The notes: a model not told the origin generated them from the sequence alone. A stretch of DNA of 6,109 nucleotides from Mollicutes bacterium (GCA_003566505.1 PXDA01000041.1:1-6109); one strand, 5' to 3'; positions 1-5,364 are shown, numbered from the stretch's first letter. Made by a program: numbers and translations.

Positions 1-60
1 ACTAGTTTTCAGCAACCACTAGCTCTCTTTAAAACTTTCTTAATATACCGTCTCTATCAC
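1..60 (-). promoter_or_regulatory. T-box riboswitch, 5' part of a canonical long Stem I (cut by the window edge)
   Basis: Read on the minus strand from 60 to 1, this has the hallmarks of the ascending and apical part of a T-box Stem I. GATAGAGA at 58-51 fits the 5' strand of the basal GA/kink-turn motif. AGAGAGC at 28-22 matches the conserved AG-bulge segment. CTAGT (22-18) pairs with ACTAG (6-2) around an 11-nt loop, GGTTGCTGAAA, which matches the conserved distal loop. T-boxes sense uncharged tRNA and control aminoacyl-tRNA synthetase or amino-acid genes. The specifier codon, antiterminator and regulated gene lie beyond position 1, so the amino acid cannot be read here. By gene order in Firmicutes (divIVA followed by ileS) isoleucine is the best guess, but that is inference. 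Confidence 0.8.
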
Positions 61-64
61 TTGT

Positions 65-94
65 TTTATAATTCAATCTTTTCAATATCATCAA
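65..94 (-). promoter_or_regulatory. Possible sigma-A promoter of the left-edge T-box leader
   Basis: TTGATG at 94-89 (4 of 6 consensus) and TATAAA at 70-65 (5 of 6) are 18 bp apart. They would start transcription near 58, at the base of the T-box Stem I. The -10 box overlaps the divIVA stop codon and the -35 lies in the last divIVA codons. The position is right for an independent leader transcript, but the -35 is weak, so this is tentative. Confidence 0.4.
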
Positions 95-545
95 TTATTT
101 CCATCTGTGATTCAACAACATCTTTTAACCTTTTTTTGAATACTTTTATATTACGCCTTAAACTATCAGCATCACGTTCCACTTTTTCAGCTTTTAAAAG
201 CGCTTCATTAACAATTCGACTAGCATTATTTTTGGCATCACCAATAATAATTTCGCTTTCCCGAACAGCCGAACTTTTCATTTTTTCGGAGGTTTTTTGA
301 GCCATTAAAATCGCCTGGTTCAAAGTACTTTCCAAACGCTCATAATGTTCTAATTTTGCTTGTAACTCTTCATTTTTTTTGGTTAATTGATCTGTTTCTT
401 GCACTTTTTCTTCTAATTCAGCAATTCGCTCATCTTTGGCTTTAACATCAACCAAAATTTCTTCTACTTGCTTAATAATTTTATCTAAAAAGGCATTTAC
501 TTCAGTGGGATCATAACCACGAAGAGTTCGGCTAAACTTCTCCAT
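66..545 (-). CDS. divIVA: DivIVA-family cell-division/polar scaffold protein
   Basis: Complete 159-residue protein. DivIVA proteins bind negatively curved membrane at septa and poles and recruit division or polarity factors. The N-terminal membrane-targeting domain is recognisable at residues 9-22 (RGYDPTEVNAFLDK). It is followed by a coiled coil at about 30-72 and a second helical tract at about 73-150 that lines up with the Bacillus subtilis C-terminal half (LESTLNQAILMAQ at 71-83, then NASRIVNEAL and VFKKRLK). The start is firm: GAGGTG (556-551) lies upstream and an in-frame TGA sits two codons before the ATG. The N-terminus is therefore genuinely about ten residues shorter than in B. subtilis. 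The position of the membrane-inserting Phe17 of B. subtilis is a leucine here (Leu8), followed by the conserved Arg9. It has its own promoter just after sepF, and a T-box leader begins immediately downstream. Confidence 0.93.
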   Translation of the reverse strand: MEKFSRTLRGYDPTEVNAFLDKIIKQVEEILVDVKAKDERIAELEEKVQETDQLTKKNEELQAKLEHYERLESTLNQAILMAQKTSEKMKSSAVRESEIIIGDAKNNASRIVNEALLKAEKVERDADSLRRNIKVFKKRLKDVVESQMEIIDDIEKIEL

Positions 546-566
546 AATTCACCTCATTTGTTCCAT

Positions 567-595
567 ATTGTATCATAGGAAAAAAAGTTTGACAA
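567..595 (-). promoter_or_regulatory. Sigma-A promoter of divIVA
   Basis: TTGTCA at 595-590 (5 of 6) and TACAAT at 572-567 (5 of 6) are separated by exactly 17 bp, with a TGA extension (TGN) directly before the -10. The predicted start is near 560, giving a leader of about 15 nt with the ribosome binding site right behind. The -35 directly follows the sepF TGA stop, so divIVA can be transcribed independently of sepF. Confidence 0.72.
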
Positions 596-1006
596 TCACC
601 ATTCAACGTCAAGATCTTTATTATCATGAATCCCTTTGCCCTCAGAATCATCAGTAATCTTGCCTTGAATATTAATATTATTAGGAGTACATAGAAAAAT
701 ACCGCCACCAATTTTTTGAATATTACCATTGACAGCATAAATCGTACCACTTAAAAAATCAATAATACGCTTTGCTTGTTCTGGTGTTACCCTTTTTAAA
801 TTAACGACTACTGTATTGCGACTACGGATATAATCGGCTATTTGTTGGGCTTCTGAAAAAGCACGGGGTTCTAATAATATCATTTTGCCCCCATCTTCTT
901 CTAACATTTGCTCCGGTGTTATTGTATAATAACTATCAGCAAGATTATCAGGAGAATGTAAATCTGCTTGTTCTTCACCTTTTAATAAATCTTTTAAAAA
1001 TCCCAT
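596..1006 (-). CDS. sepF: SepF, FtsZ-anchoring cell-division protein
   Basis: Complete 136-residue protein. SepF binds the FtsZ C-terminal tail, assembles into arcs at the septum and tethers the Z-ring to the membrane. Residues 1-10 (MGFLKDLLKG) form a short amphipathic helix like the known membrane anchor. A poorly conserved linker covers about 11-40. The SepF fold covers about 42-115, with recognisable segments EPRAFSEAQ (46-54), VVVNLKRV (66-73), RIIDFLSGTIYA (80-91) and the end motif GGGIFLCTPNN (100-110). The tail from 116 is acidic and probably disordered. The start is set by a perfect AGGAGG at 1017-1012 six bases before the ATG. The gene lies 80 bp after glyS with a likely promoter of its own. 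The genes ylmG and ylmH, which often sit between sepF and divIVA in Firmicutes, are absent. Confidence 0.95.
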   Translation of the reverse strand: MGFLKDLLKGEEQADLHSPDNLADSYYTITPEQMLEEDGGKMILLEPRAFSEAQQIADYIRSRNTVVVNLKRVTPEQAKRIIDFLSGTIYAVNGNIQKIGGGIFLCTPNNINIQGKITDDSEGKGIHDNKDLDVEW

Positions 1007-1036
1007 AATATCCTCCTAAAAACTTTTATTAATATA

Positions 1037-1045
1037 ATTTTACCA
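1037..1045 (-). promoter_or_regulatory. Possible extended -10 promoter of sepF
   Basis: TGG followed by TAAAAT (1045-1037) reads as an extended -10 element, with no good -35 at 17 bp. It would start transcription near 1030 in the 80-bp gap after glyS. A TTGATA lies 10 bp upstream of the -10, too close to serve as its -35, though it could pair with a weaker TATTAA 18 bp downstream. I see no convincing terminator after glyS, so read-through from the glycine operon is also possible. Confidence 0.35.
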
Positions 1046-1086
1046 TAAAAACTATCAAAAAGAAATAATTATCTTAGTTTATACAA

Positions 1087-2448
1087 TTAATATTTTATTT
1101 TTTCTTGTACATAAGCGACAATTTCATCAATGGCGATTGTTTCTTGTGCCATTGTATCACGATCACGAATGGTTACGGTATTATTATTTAGCGTTTCATC
1201 ATCAATCGTTATCGCCAATGGCGTCCCAATGGCATCCGCACGACGATATCTTTTACCAATATTACCAGTTTCATCATATGATACCATGAAATTTGCTGAT
1301 AATTGCTGATAAATTGCTTGCGCTTTTTCACTGTGTTTTTTCTTCATTAGGGGCAATACAGCTACCTTATAGGGTGCTAAAAAAGGATGTATTTTTAAAA
1401 TTAAGCGTTTTTCTTTTTCTAGTTGTTCTTCACACAAAGCATCTGATAAAAAGGCTAAAAACATTCTATCCGCCCCTAAACTCGGTTCAATAACATAAGG
1501 AATGTATTTTTTCTCGGTTTCGGGATCAAAATATTCCATGCTTTGTTTCGAAAATTCTTGATGTCTTTTTAAATCATAATCCGTTCTTGAAGCAATACCC
1601 CATAATTCTTCAAAACCGAAAGGATATTGATAATCAATATCAGTTGTCGCATCACTATAGTGACTTAATTCTTCTTCGCTATGATCACGCATTGCAATAT
1701 TTTCTTTTTTTAAATTTAAATCAACTAACCAATTATAGCAAAAATCTTTCCAATATTTAAACCATTCTTTTTCCGTTCCCGGTTTACAAAAAAACTCTAA
1801 CTCCATCTGTTCAAATTCACGGGTTCGAAATATAAAATTGCCCGGTGTTATCTCATTACGGAAACTTTTTCCGATTTGACCAATACCAAAAGGAACTTTT
1901 AAACGCATTGTCCTTTGCACATTTAAAAAATTCACAAAAATACCTTGCGCTGTTTCTGGACGCAAATAAATAACATTGGTTTTTTCTTCGGTGACGCCTT
2001 GAAAAGTTTTAAACATTAAATTAAACTGCCTAATATCGGTAAAACTTGCCTTACCACAACTAGGACATTTTATTTCCTTTTCCTTAATAAAATTTAACAT
2101 GTCTTCATTGGACCAGCCATCCACCTCGACATCATGTTTATTAGTAATTAAATGATCGGCACGATGACGTGTTTTACATTCCCGGCAATCAGTTAAAGGA
2201 TCACTAAAACCACTAAGATGCCCACTCGCTTCCCAAGTGGTTGGATTCATTAAAATTGCAGCGTCCATACCAACATTATAAGGATTTTCTTGAATAAATT
2301 TTTGCCACCAAGCTTTTTTGATGTTATTTTTTAACTCAACCCCTAACGGTCCATAATCCCATGTGTTAGCTAAACCGCCATAAATTTCACTCCCCTGAAA
2401 GACAAAACCATATTGCTTTGCATAATTAACAATTTTTTCAAAAGTCAT
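1087..2448 (-). CDS. glyS: Glycyl-tRNA synthetase, single-chain (alpha2) type
   Basis: Complete 453-residue class II synthetase that charges tRNA-Gly with glycine in the cytoplasm. It is the homodimeric type shared by archaea, eukaryotes, mycoplasmas and some Firmicutes, not the alpha/beta GlyQ-GlyS type of B. subtilis. Visible signatures are WDYGPLG (30-36), RPETAQGIFVNF (163-174), class II motif 2 with FRNE (196-199) and the following R-x-REFEQMELEFF (208-220), and motif 3 GADR (325-328). Two CxxC pairs (Cys88/91 and Cys128/131) form a probable zinc knuckle in the insertion. The anticodon-binding domain begins near 355 and includes GNIGKRYRRADAIGTP (395-410). The start overlaps the preceding stop as ATGA, and AGGAGG (2460-2455) lies just upstream, so it is probably translationally coupled to the TIM-barrel gene. 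The glycine T-box upstream of that gene should control both. Confidence 0.97.
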   Translation of the reverse strand: MTFEKIVNYAKQYGFVFQGSEIYGGLANTWDYGPLGVELKNNIKKAWWQKFIQENPYNVGMDAAILMNPTTWEASGHLSGFSDPLTDCRECKTRHRADHLITNKHDVEVDGWSNEDMLNFIKEKEIKCPSCGKASFTDIRQFNLMFKTFQGVTEEKTNVIYLRPETAQGIFVNFLNVQRTMRLKVPFGIGQIGKSFRNEITPGNFIFRTREFEQMELEFFCKPGTEKEWFKYWKDFCYNWLVDLNLKKENIAMRDHSEEELSHYSDATTDIDYQYPFGFEELWGIASRTDYDLKRHQEFSKQSMEYFDPETEKKYIPYVIEPSLGADRMFLAFLSDALCEEQLEKEKRLILKIHPFLAPYKVAVLPLMKKKHSEKAQAIYQQLSANFMVSYDETGNIGKRYRRADAIGTPLAITIDDETLNNNTVTIRDRDTMAQETIAIDEIVAYVQEKIKY

Positions 2449-3296
2449 TTTCTTTCCTCCTTATTTTTTTCTATAAATTTATTTAATTTTTTGATATTAT
2501 CTAAATATATATTAACATTTTCTGATAACCCATCAAGCCCATATTCTAAACTATATATCCCTTTATAATTATTTTCAATGAGAAATTTTAATTCGGCACT
2601 TTGTAATTTTAAATCAGTTAAAGGAATATGTTCAATGTATTTGCCATCTTTTTTTTGATATGCATTATGAACGTGAACAAACTTAATGCGATCAATTATT
2701 TTAGCTGGTACTAAAAGCAATTCTTTATTTTCCAGATGATTTAATCTCGTATGCCCTAAATCCCAACAAACACCAAAATTTTCATTATCGATATTATTTA
2801 AGAATATACTTATTTCCGAAAAATCATTACCCAAATGATTTCCCGCCGGATGATTATTTGATAAAATCTCTATTAAAATATTAAATTTTAAATCTTCGGC
2901 AAAAGTCGTTATCGTTTGAAAGAAGACAATCATTTCATTAAGATGAGCATATTTGTTTTTTTGATAATCAGGAACATGAAAAACAATATTTATTTCATAA
3001 CAATGTCCATTACTATCAAGAATTTGCCTTATCGCTTTTAACTGTTCTTTTACTTGCATAATTGCTTGTTCATTATCTTTGGGAATATCACCTTGATAAT
3101 GCAAACTAACTTTAATATTATGTTTTTGCATTTGTTGTAATATAGTATTTATTAATTTTTGTTTTAATAAAAACTCGGTATACATATCAAAGCTATATAA
3201 TCCTTTTTGTTGAAATTTTTTTAAATATGGTACAAATTCTTCTTCGGATAACTTTAAAAAATCTTTGCTTGGAAAGCAAATGCCAACTTTAGCCAT
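2445..3296 (-). CDS. AP endonuclease 2 / xylose isomerase-like TIM-barrel protein
   Basis: Complete 283-residue protein of the AP2EC superfamily, which holds sugar-phosphate isomerases/epimerases and endonuclease IV (Nfo). The substrate is not determined. Candidate metal ligands fall in the superfamily order: His66, His107 (FHVPD), Glu143 (LIEIL), Asp179 and His182 (CWDLGHTRLN), His208 (FVHVHNA), Glu221/His223 (EHIPL) and Glu251 (YSLEYG). The spacing resembles E. coli Nfo (His69, His109, Glu145, Asp179, His182, His216, Asp229/His231, Glu261), with Glu in place of Asp at one position. From memory the Nfo signature sequences themselves are not present, so a sugar isomerase/epimerase is at least as likely. 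The start follows a good site, TAAGGAG (3310-3304). It is the first gene after the glycine T-box and its TGA overlaps the glyS ATG, so it should rise when tRNA-Gly is uncharged. No signal peptide or membrane segment is seen. Confidence 0.85.
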   Translation of the reverse strand: MAKVGICFPSKDFLKLSEEEFVPYLKKFQQKGLYSFDMYTEFLLKQKLINTILQQMQKHNIKVSLHYQGDIPKDNEQAIMQVKEQLKAIRQILDSNGHCYEINIVFHVPDYQKNKYAHLNEMIVFFQTITTFAEDLKFNILIEILSNNHPAGNHLGNDFSEISIFLNNIDNENFGVCWDLGHTRLNHLENKELLLVPAKIIDRIKFVHVHNAYQKKDGKYIEHIPLTDLKLQSAELKFLIENNYKGIYSLEYGLDGLSENVNIYLDNIKKLNKFIEKNKEERK

Positions 3297-3311
3297 TTCT
3301 TTTCTCCTTAT

Positions 3312-3377
3312 AAAAAAACTTTTAGAATTTTGTAAGGACGAGTTAACCCCGCGGTTCCACCTTACTTATTCTAAAAG
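3312..3377 (-). terminator. Intrinsic terminator of the glycine T-box
   Basis: CTTTTAGAAT (3377-3368) pairs perfectly over 10 bp with ATTCTAAAAG (3328-3319) and is followed at once by seven T (3318-3312). GTAAGG (3365-3360) and CCTTAC (3337-3332) can continue the stem beyond a small AA/AAA internal loop, leaving the T-box core as the apical part. The 5' arm overlaps the helix assigned to Stem III (3388-3372), so terminator and Stem III exclude each other. The folding was done by hand. Confidence 0.75.
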
Positions 3378-3443
3378 AATCTCTTTTATTATATTGCTCA
3401 GAGGTGCCAAACTCTTCATCGCATTTTATATTATTCTTTTGAT
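3312..3443 (-). promoter_or_regulatory. Glycine T-box riboswitch with ultrashort Stem I (GGC specifier)
   Basis: The T-box core GTGGAACCGCG (3360-3350) is unmistakable. The antiterminator forms from GTAAGG (3365-3360) with CCTTAC (3337-3332), an upper helix GCGGG (3352-3348) with CTCGT (3342-3338), and a bulge beginning UGGA (3359-3356), whose A suits the U73 discriminator of bacterial tRNA-Gly. Upstream, the descending-strand signature with specifier GGC (3408-3406), then ACC and TCTGAG, is present. The ascending strand is almost absent. TGC (3423-3421) pairs with GCA (3397-3395), GATGA faces GA as a kink-turn, and AGAG (3415-3412) pairs with CTCT (3403-3400), leaving an 8-nt loop TTTGGCAC with the codon. 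Stem III is TAAAAGA (3388-3382) with TCTTTTA (3378-3372). Uncharged tRNA-Gly(GCC) should permit read-through into the TIM-barrel gene and glyS. Confidence is high for a T-box, moderate for the short Stem I model. Confidence 0.9.
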
Positions 3444-3449
3444 AGGTAA

Positions 3450-3478
3450 ATTATACTACATTCGCTTGCGGTTGTCAA
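3450..3478 (-). promoter_or_regulatory. Perfect sigma-A promoter of the glycine T-box operon
   Basis: TTGACA (3478-3473) and TATAAT (3455-3450) are both full consensus with a 17-bp spacer. The predicted start is near 3443, which gives a leader of about 147 nt before the TIM-barrel ATG. The -35 and spacer lie inside the last codons of the upstream gene, and the TAG stop of that gene (3458-3456) directly abuts the -10. Confidence 0.88.
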
Positions 3479-4544
3479 TTGTTATATCATCTTGTCGCTG
3501 ATATTGCTTATCTAATTGATCACCAAATTCATATAACACTAATTTAGTTGCATCACGCCAAGCATATGCTGAATTACGATTGTTCCCTTTTATAGGATTA
3601 GGTTGACTAGTATATTTATCAACTTTTGCTAAATATTTTTCCTGAATTTTTTTCATTTCCTCAATGTATGATGATGATAAATTATTTTGCATTGCTTTTT
3701 GTATAATTTGATAAGCACTAAAAGCCATTACTTGATCAGATTTAAAAGTAGCCGTTGTTTCATTTATTAATTTTTCATCATCAATAGATTGTAATGTTTC
3801 TAAATACATATATAACATACCGTGAATACTCTCTAAATAGTTTTCACAAGACTTTATATTCTCAACAATACACTCATGTTGTGAAACGTCAACTTTTTTA
3901 CTATTCTTAACTTGCTCAGCCAATCGAGCAGCATTTTGCGCACAACGCCATAATATTTTCAATTCATTTTCCAACAATAAAGCGACACAATCATAAGTTG
4001 CTTCTTGTACTTGTGATTTTGGTAATTCTGCCTTAATAACTTCTTTTAATTCTTGTTGAAAAGGAGAAGGATTATCATTGTTTTTACTAATTTTTAACAA
4101 AGTTTGTAATTCACTATAATCTTCTTCTCTTAACTGTTCTTGAATGCTCAAAAAATCTTCCCATAATTGTTGTTTTTTATCATCAGAATTTTTAGAATTA
4201 AAAAGGTTGGCTTCATTCGCTAAAATTTCTTCTTCTAAAAGGAAAAGTTTTTCACCAATTTTTCTTAACTTTTCACCATCAATATGTTCTTCGGCATAAA
4301 GTTCTAATCGTTGATTTTCCAATTCCGTTTTTTGAACGACCAAACTCATTTGTTTTTCAATTGCTTGTTTATCACTTTTTTGATTATCATCTTCTAGTTG
4401 TATCGCGGCAACTAACTCAAAATAAATTTTTTGATTTTTTCGTAATAATGCTAATTTTTTAGCACCAAACTTTTCTTGCAAAAAATCAGCAATAAATTGT
4501 GTTTTATAAGTAGCGCGATCAAAATCATGGTTTATAAAATTCAT
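3456..4544 (-). CDS. Uncharacterised helical, charged 362-residue protein
   Basis: I do not recognise a family. From the ATG at 4544 the product has 362 residues and ends in a basic NRKRM just before the TAG. It is soluble by inspection, with no signal peptide or transmembrane stretch, rich in Glu, Lys, Gln and Leu, with long helical tracts likely to form coiled coils. The clearest (ENQRLELYAEEHIDGEKL, then KIGEKLFLLEEEILANEANL) lies roughly at residues 76-114. A middle region (CVALLLENELKILWRCAQNAARLAEQV) looks like a packed helix pair, and the C-terminal third carries several aromatic residues. No catalytic motif stands out. A longer TTG-initiated frame from 4598 is rejected because its first codons are the promoter, and AAGGAGT with 6-bp spacing precedes the ATG. 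It is a single-gene unit between the recO hairpin and the glycine T-box promoter. Function unknown. Confidence 0.85.
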   Translation of the reverse strand: MNFINHDFDRATYKTQFIADFLQEKFGAKKLALLRKNQKIYFELVAAIQLEDDNQKSDKQAIEKQMSLVVQKTELENQRLELYAEEHIDGEKLRKIGEKLFLLEEEILANEANLFNSKNSDDKKQQLWEDFLSIQEQLREEDYSELQTLLKISKNNDNPSPFQQELKEVIKAELPKSQVQEATYDCVALLLENELKILWRCAQNAARLAEQVKNSKKVDVSQHECIVENIKSCENYLESIHGMLYMYLETLQSIDDEKLINETTATFKSDQVMAFSAYQIIQKAMQNNLSSSYIEEMKKIQEKYLAKVDKYTSQPNPIKGNNRNSAYAWRDATKLVLYEFGDQLDKQYQRQDDITIDNRKRM

Positions 4545-4550
4545 AAAAAC

Positions 4551-4557
4551 ACTCCTT
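4551..4557 (-). promoter_or_regulatory. Ribosome binding site fixing the start of the unknown gene
   Basis: AAGGAGT at 4557-4551 lies six bases before the ATG at 4544. It sits inside the longer TTG-initiated reading frame and is the main reason to choose the internal ATG. The transcript predicted from the promoter at 4598-4570 would begin near 4563, placing this site only a few bases from the 5' end. Confidence 0.8.
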
Positions 4558-4569
4558 AATTTGTCATCT

Positions 4570-4598
4570 ACTATAATGTTTTTTTCTTTATTTGTCAA
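4570..4598 (-). promoter_or_regulatory. Sigma-A promoter of the unknown gene
   Basis: TTGACA (4598-4593, full consensus) and TATAGT (4575-4570, 5 of 6) are 17 bp apart. The expected start is near 4563, giving an untranslated leader of about 18-20 nt. The TTG of the -35 is in frame with the downstream gene and could be mistaken for its start codon. Confidence 0.8.
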
Positions 4599-4600
4599 GC

Positions 4601-4628
4601 AAAAAATAAACTAACCAAGTTTATTTTT
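4601..4628 (-). terminator. AT-rich hairpin with T-run at the recO stop codon, probable weak terminator
   Basis: AAAAATAAACT (4628-4618) pairs with AGTTTATTTTT (4612-4602) over 11 bp around the loop TGGTT (4617-4613), and the 3' arm ends in six T (4606-4601). The recO TAA lies inside the 5' arm. There is only one G-C pair, so the stem is weak and may leak, but its placement directly between recO and the next promoter supports a terminator role. Confidence 0.45.
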
Positions 4629-5364
4629 CTAATTCACGCACTTTTTTTAAAAAATCATTACTACGAAAAAAAATACCAGTATAATCACTATAATATTGTT
4701 CTAAAAATTCATTAATTTCTTTTTTAATACCAATTTGAATATTAACTTTACTTATTTTACTAACATCAACATAATAAAACATTCTTAACATTTTAATCGT
4801 TTTTGCTTGATAAATAACTTCATCTTCATAACAATGTTGACATATATAGCCGCCACGCTTAACTGATAAAGTTTTTATTCCCTGACTACTATGACACAGT
4901 ACACAACTATCAACTACTGGGGCGACCCCTAAATAATTTAAAAAGCGTAATTTTAAAATCAATGTAAGTACCAACGGATCAAAATCATCTTCAATTTTTT
5001 CGAGTACACTTATTAATTGCTTTAAAATTTGGGGTGCTTTACTTTCTTTATAAACTTGTTCTGCTAAATCAAGTAAAAACAAGGCGTAACTTATTTTTAC
5101 AATGTCAGTGCGAATATTAAAAAAACCATTATGAAGGTCGACTTCTTTTAAAATTGATAATTTATCTTCTTTATAATAAATATAAAACGTACCATATGTT
5201 AATTTTTGACTAACATTACATAAAGGACTTTTAATATTACGACAACCTTTAGCAATAACGCCAATAATGCCATCTTCACTAGTTAAAATATTAATAATAC
5301 GACTTGTTTCACCATAATCAAAATCATTTAAAACAATGCCTTCAACTTTTTTAATCACTGCCAT
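4621..5364 (-). CDS. recO: DNA repair/recombination mediator RecO
   Basis: Complete 247-residue protein, normal length for RecO. RecO binds single-stranded DNA and SSB and, with RecR, loads RecA at gaps in the RecFOR pathway. The N-terminal OB-fold is recognisable at 1-80: VEGIVLNDFDYGETSRIINILT (7-28, seen as two adjoining blocks), GVIAKGCR (35-42) and a run ending KLTYGTFYIYYK. A helical domain follows. A four-cysteine zinc finger is intact, with Cys154/157 in SCVLC and Cys175/178 in CQHC. The stop overlaps an AT-rich hairpin. The ATG lies 14 bp inside the end of era, an arrangement typical of Firmicute era-recO pairs that suggests co-transcription and translational coupling. The site before the ATG (AAGAGTT) is weak, which fits coupling. 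In B. subtilis glyQS follows recO; here the unknown gene and the TIM-barrel gene intervene. Confidence 0.95.
   Translation of the reverse strand: MAVIKKVEGIVLNDFDYGETSRIINILTSEDGIIGVIAKGCRNIKSPLCNVSQKLTYGTFYIYYKEDKLSILKEVDLHNGFFNIRTDIVKISYALFLLDLAEQVYKESKAPQILKQLISVLEKIEDDFDPLVLTLILKLRFLNYLGVAPVVDSCVLCHSSQGIKTLSVKRGGYICQHCYEDEVIYQAKTIKMLRMFYYVDVSKISKVNIQIGIKKEINEFLEQYYSDYTGIFFRSNDFLKKVRELEK

Noticed and set aside
61..300. Plus-strand open frame of 79 codons
   Set aside because: It lies wholly antisense within divIVA, is low-complexity Ser/Phe/Ile-rich, and no ribosome binding site was found.
596..598. UGA read as tryptophan (code 4)
   Set aside because: TGA ends sepF at the family-typical length and forms the ATGA overlap before glyS, and the tryptophan codons checked are TGG.
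532..750. Minus-strand open frame of 72 codons across the sepF end and divIVA start
   Set aside because: It overlaps sepF in another frame and covers the divIVA promoter; the hydrophobic product is a by-product of AT-rich sequence.
1046..1095. Intrinsic terminator after glyS
   Set aside because: Only imperfect A/T-only pairings were found before the T-runs, with no stable stem, so no terminator is called.
1293..1493. Plus-strand open frame of 66 codons inside glyS
   Set aside because: Antisense to strongly conserved synthetase sequence, with no start signals.
3265..3501. Plus-strand open frame of 78 codons across the glycine leader
   Set aside because: It runs antisense over the T-box, its terminator and promoter, which explain the sequence far better.
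3443..3560. Canonical ascending Stem I arm of the glycine T-box upstream of the predicted start
   Set aside because: I looked for AGAGAG and GNTGAAA-type motifs in this stretch and found none; it is the coding end of the upstream gene and the promoter.
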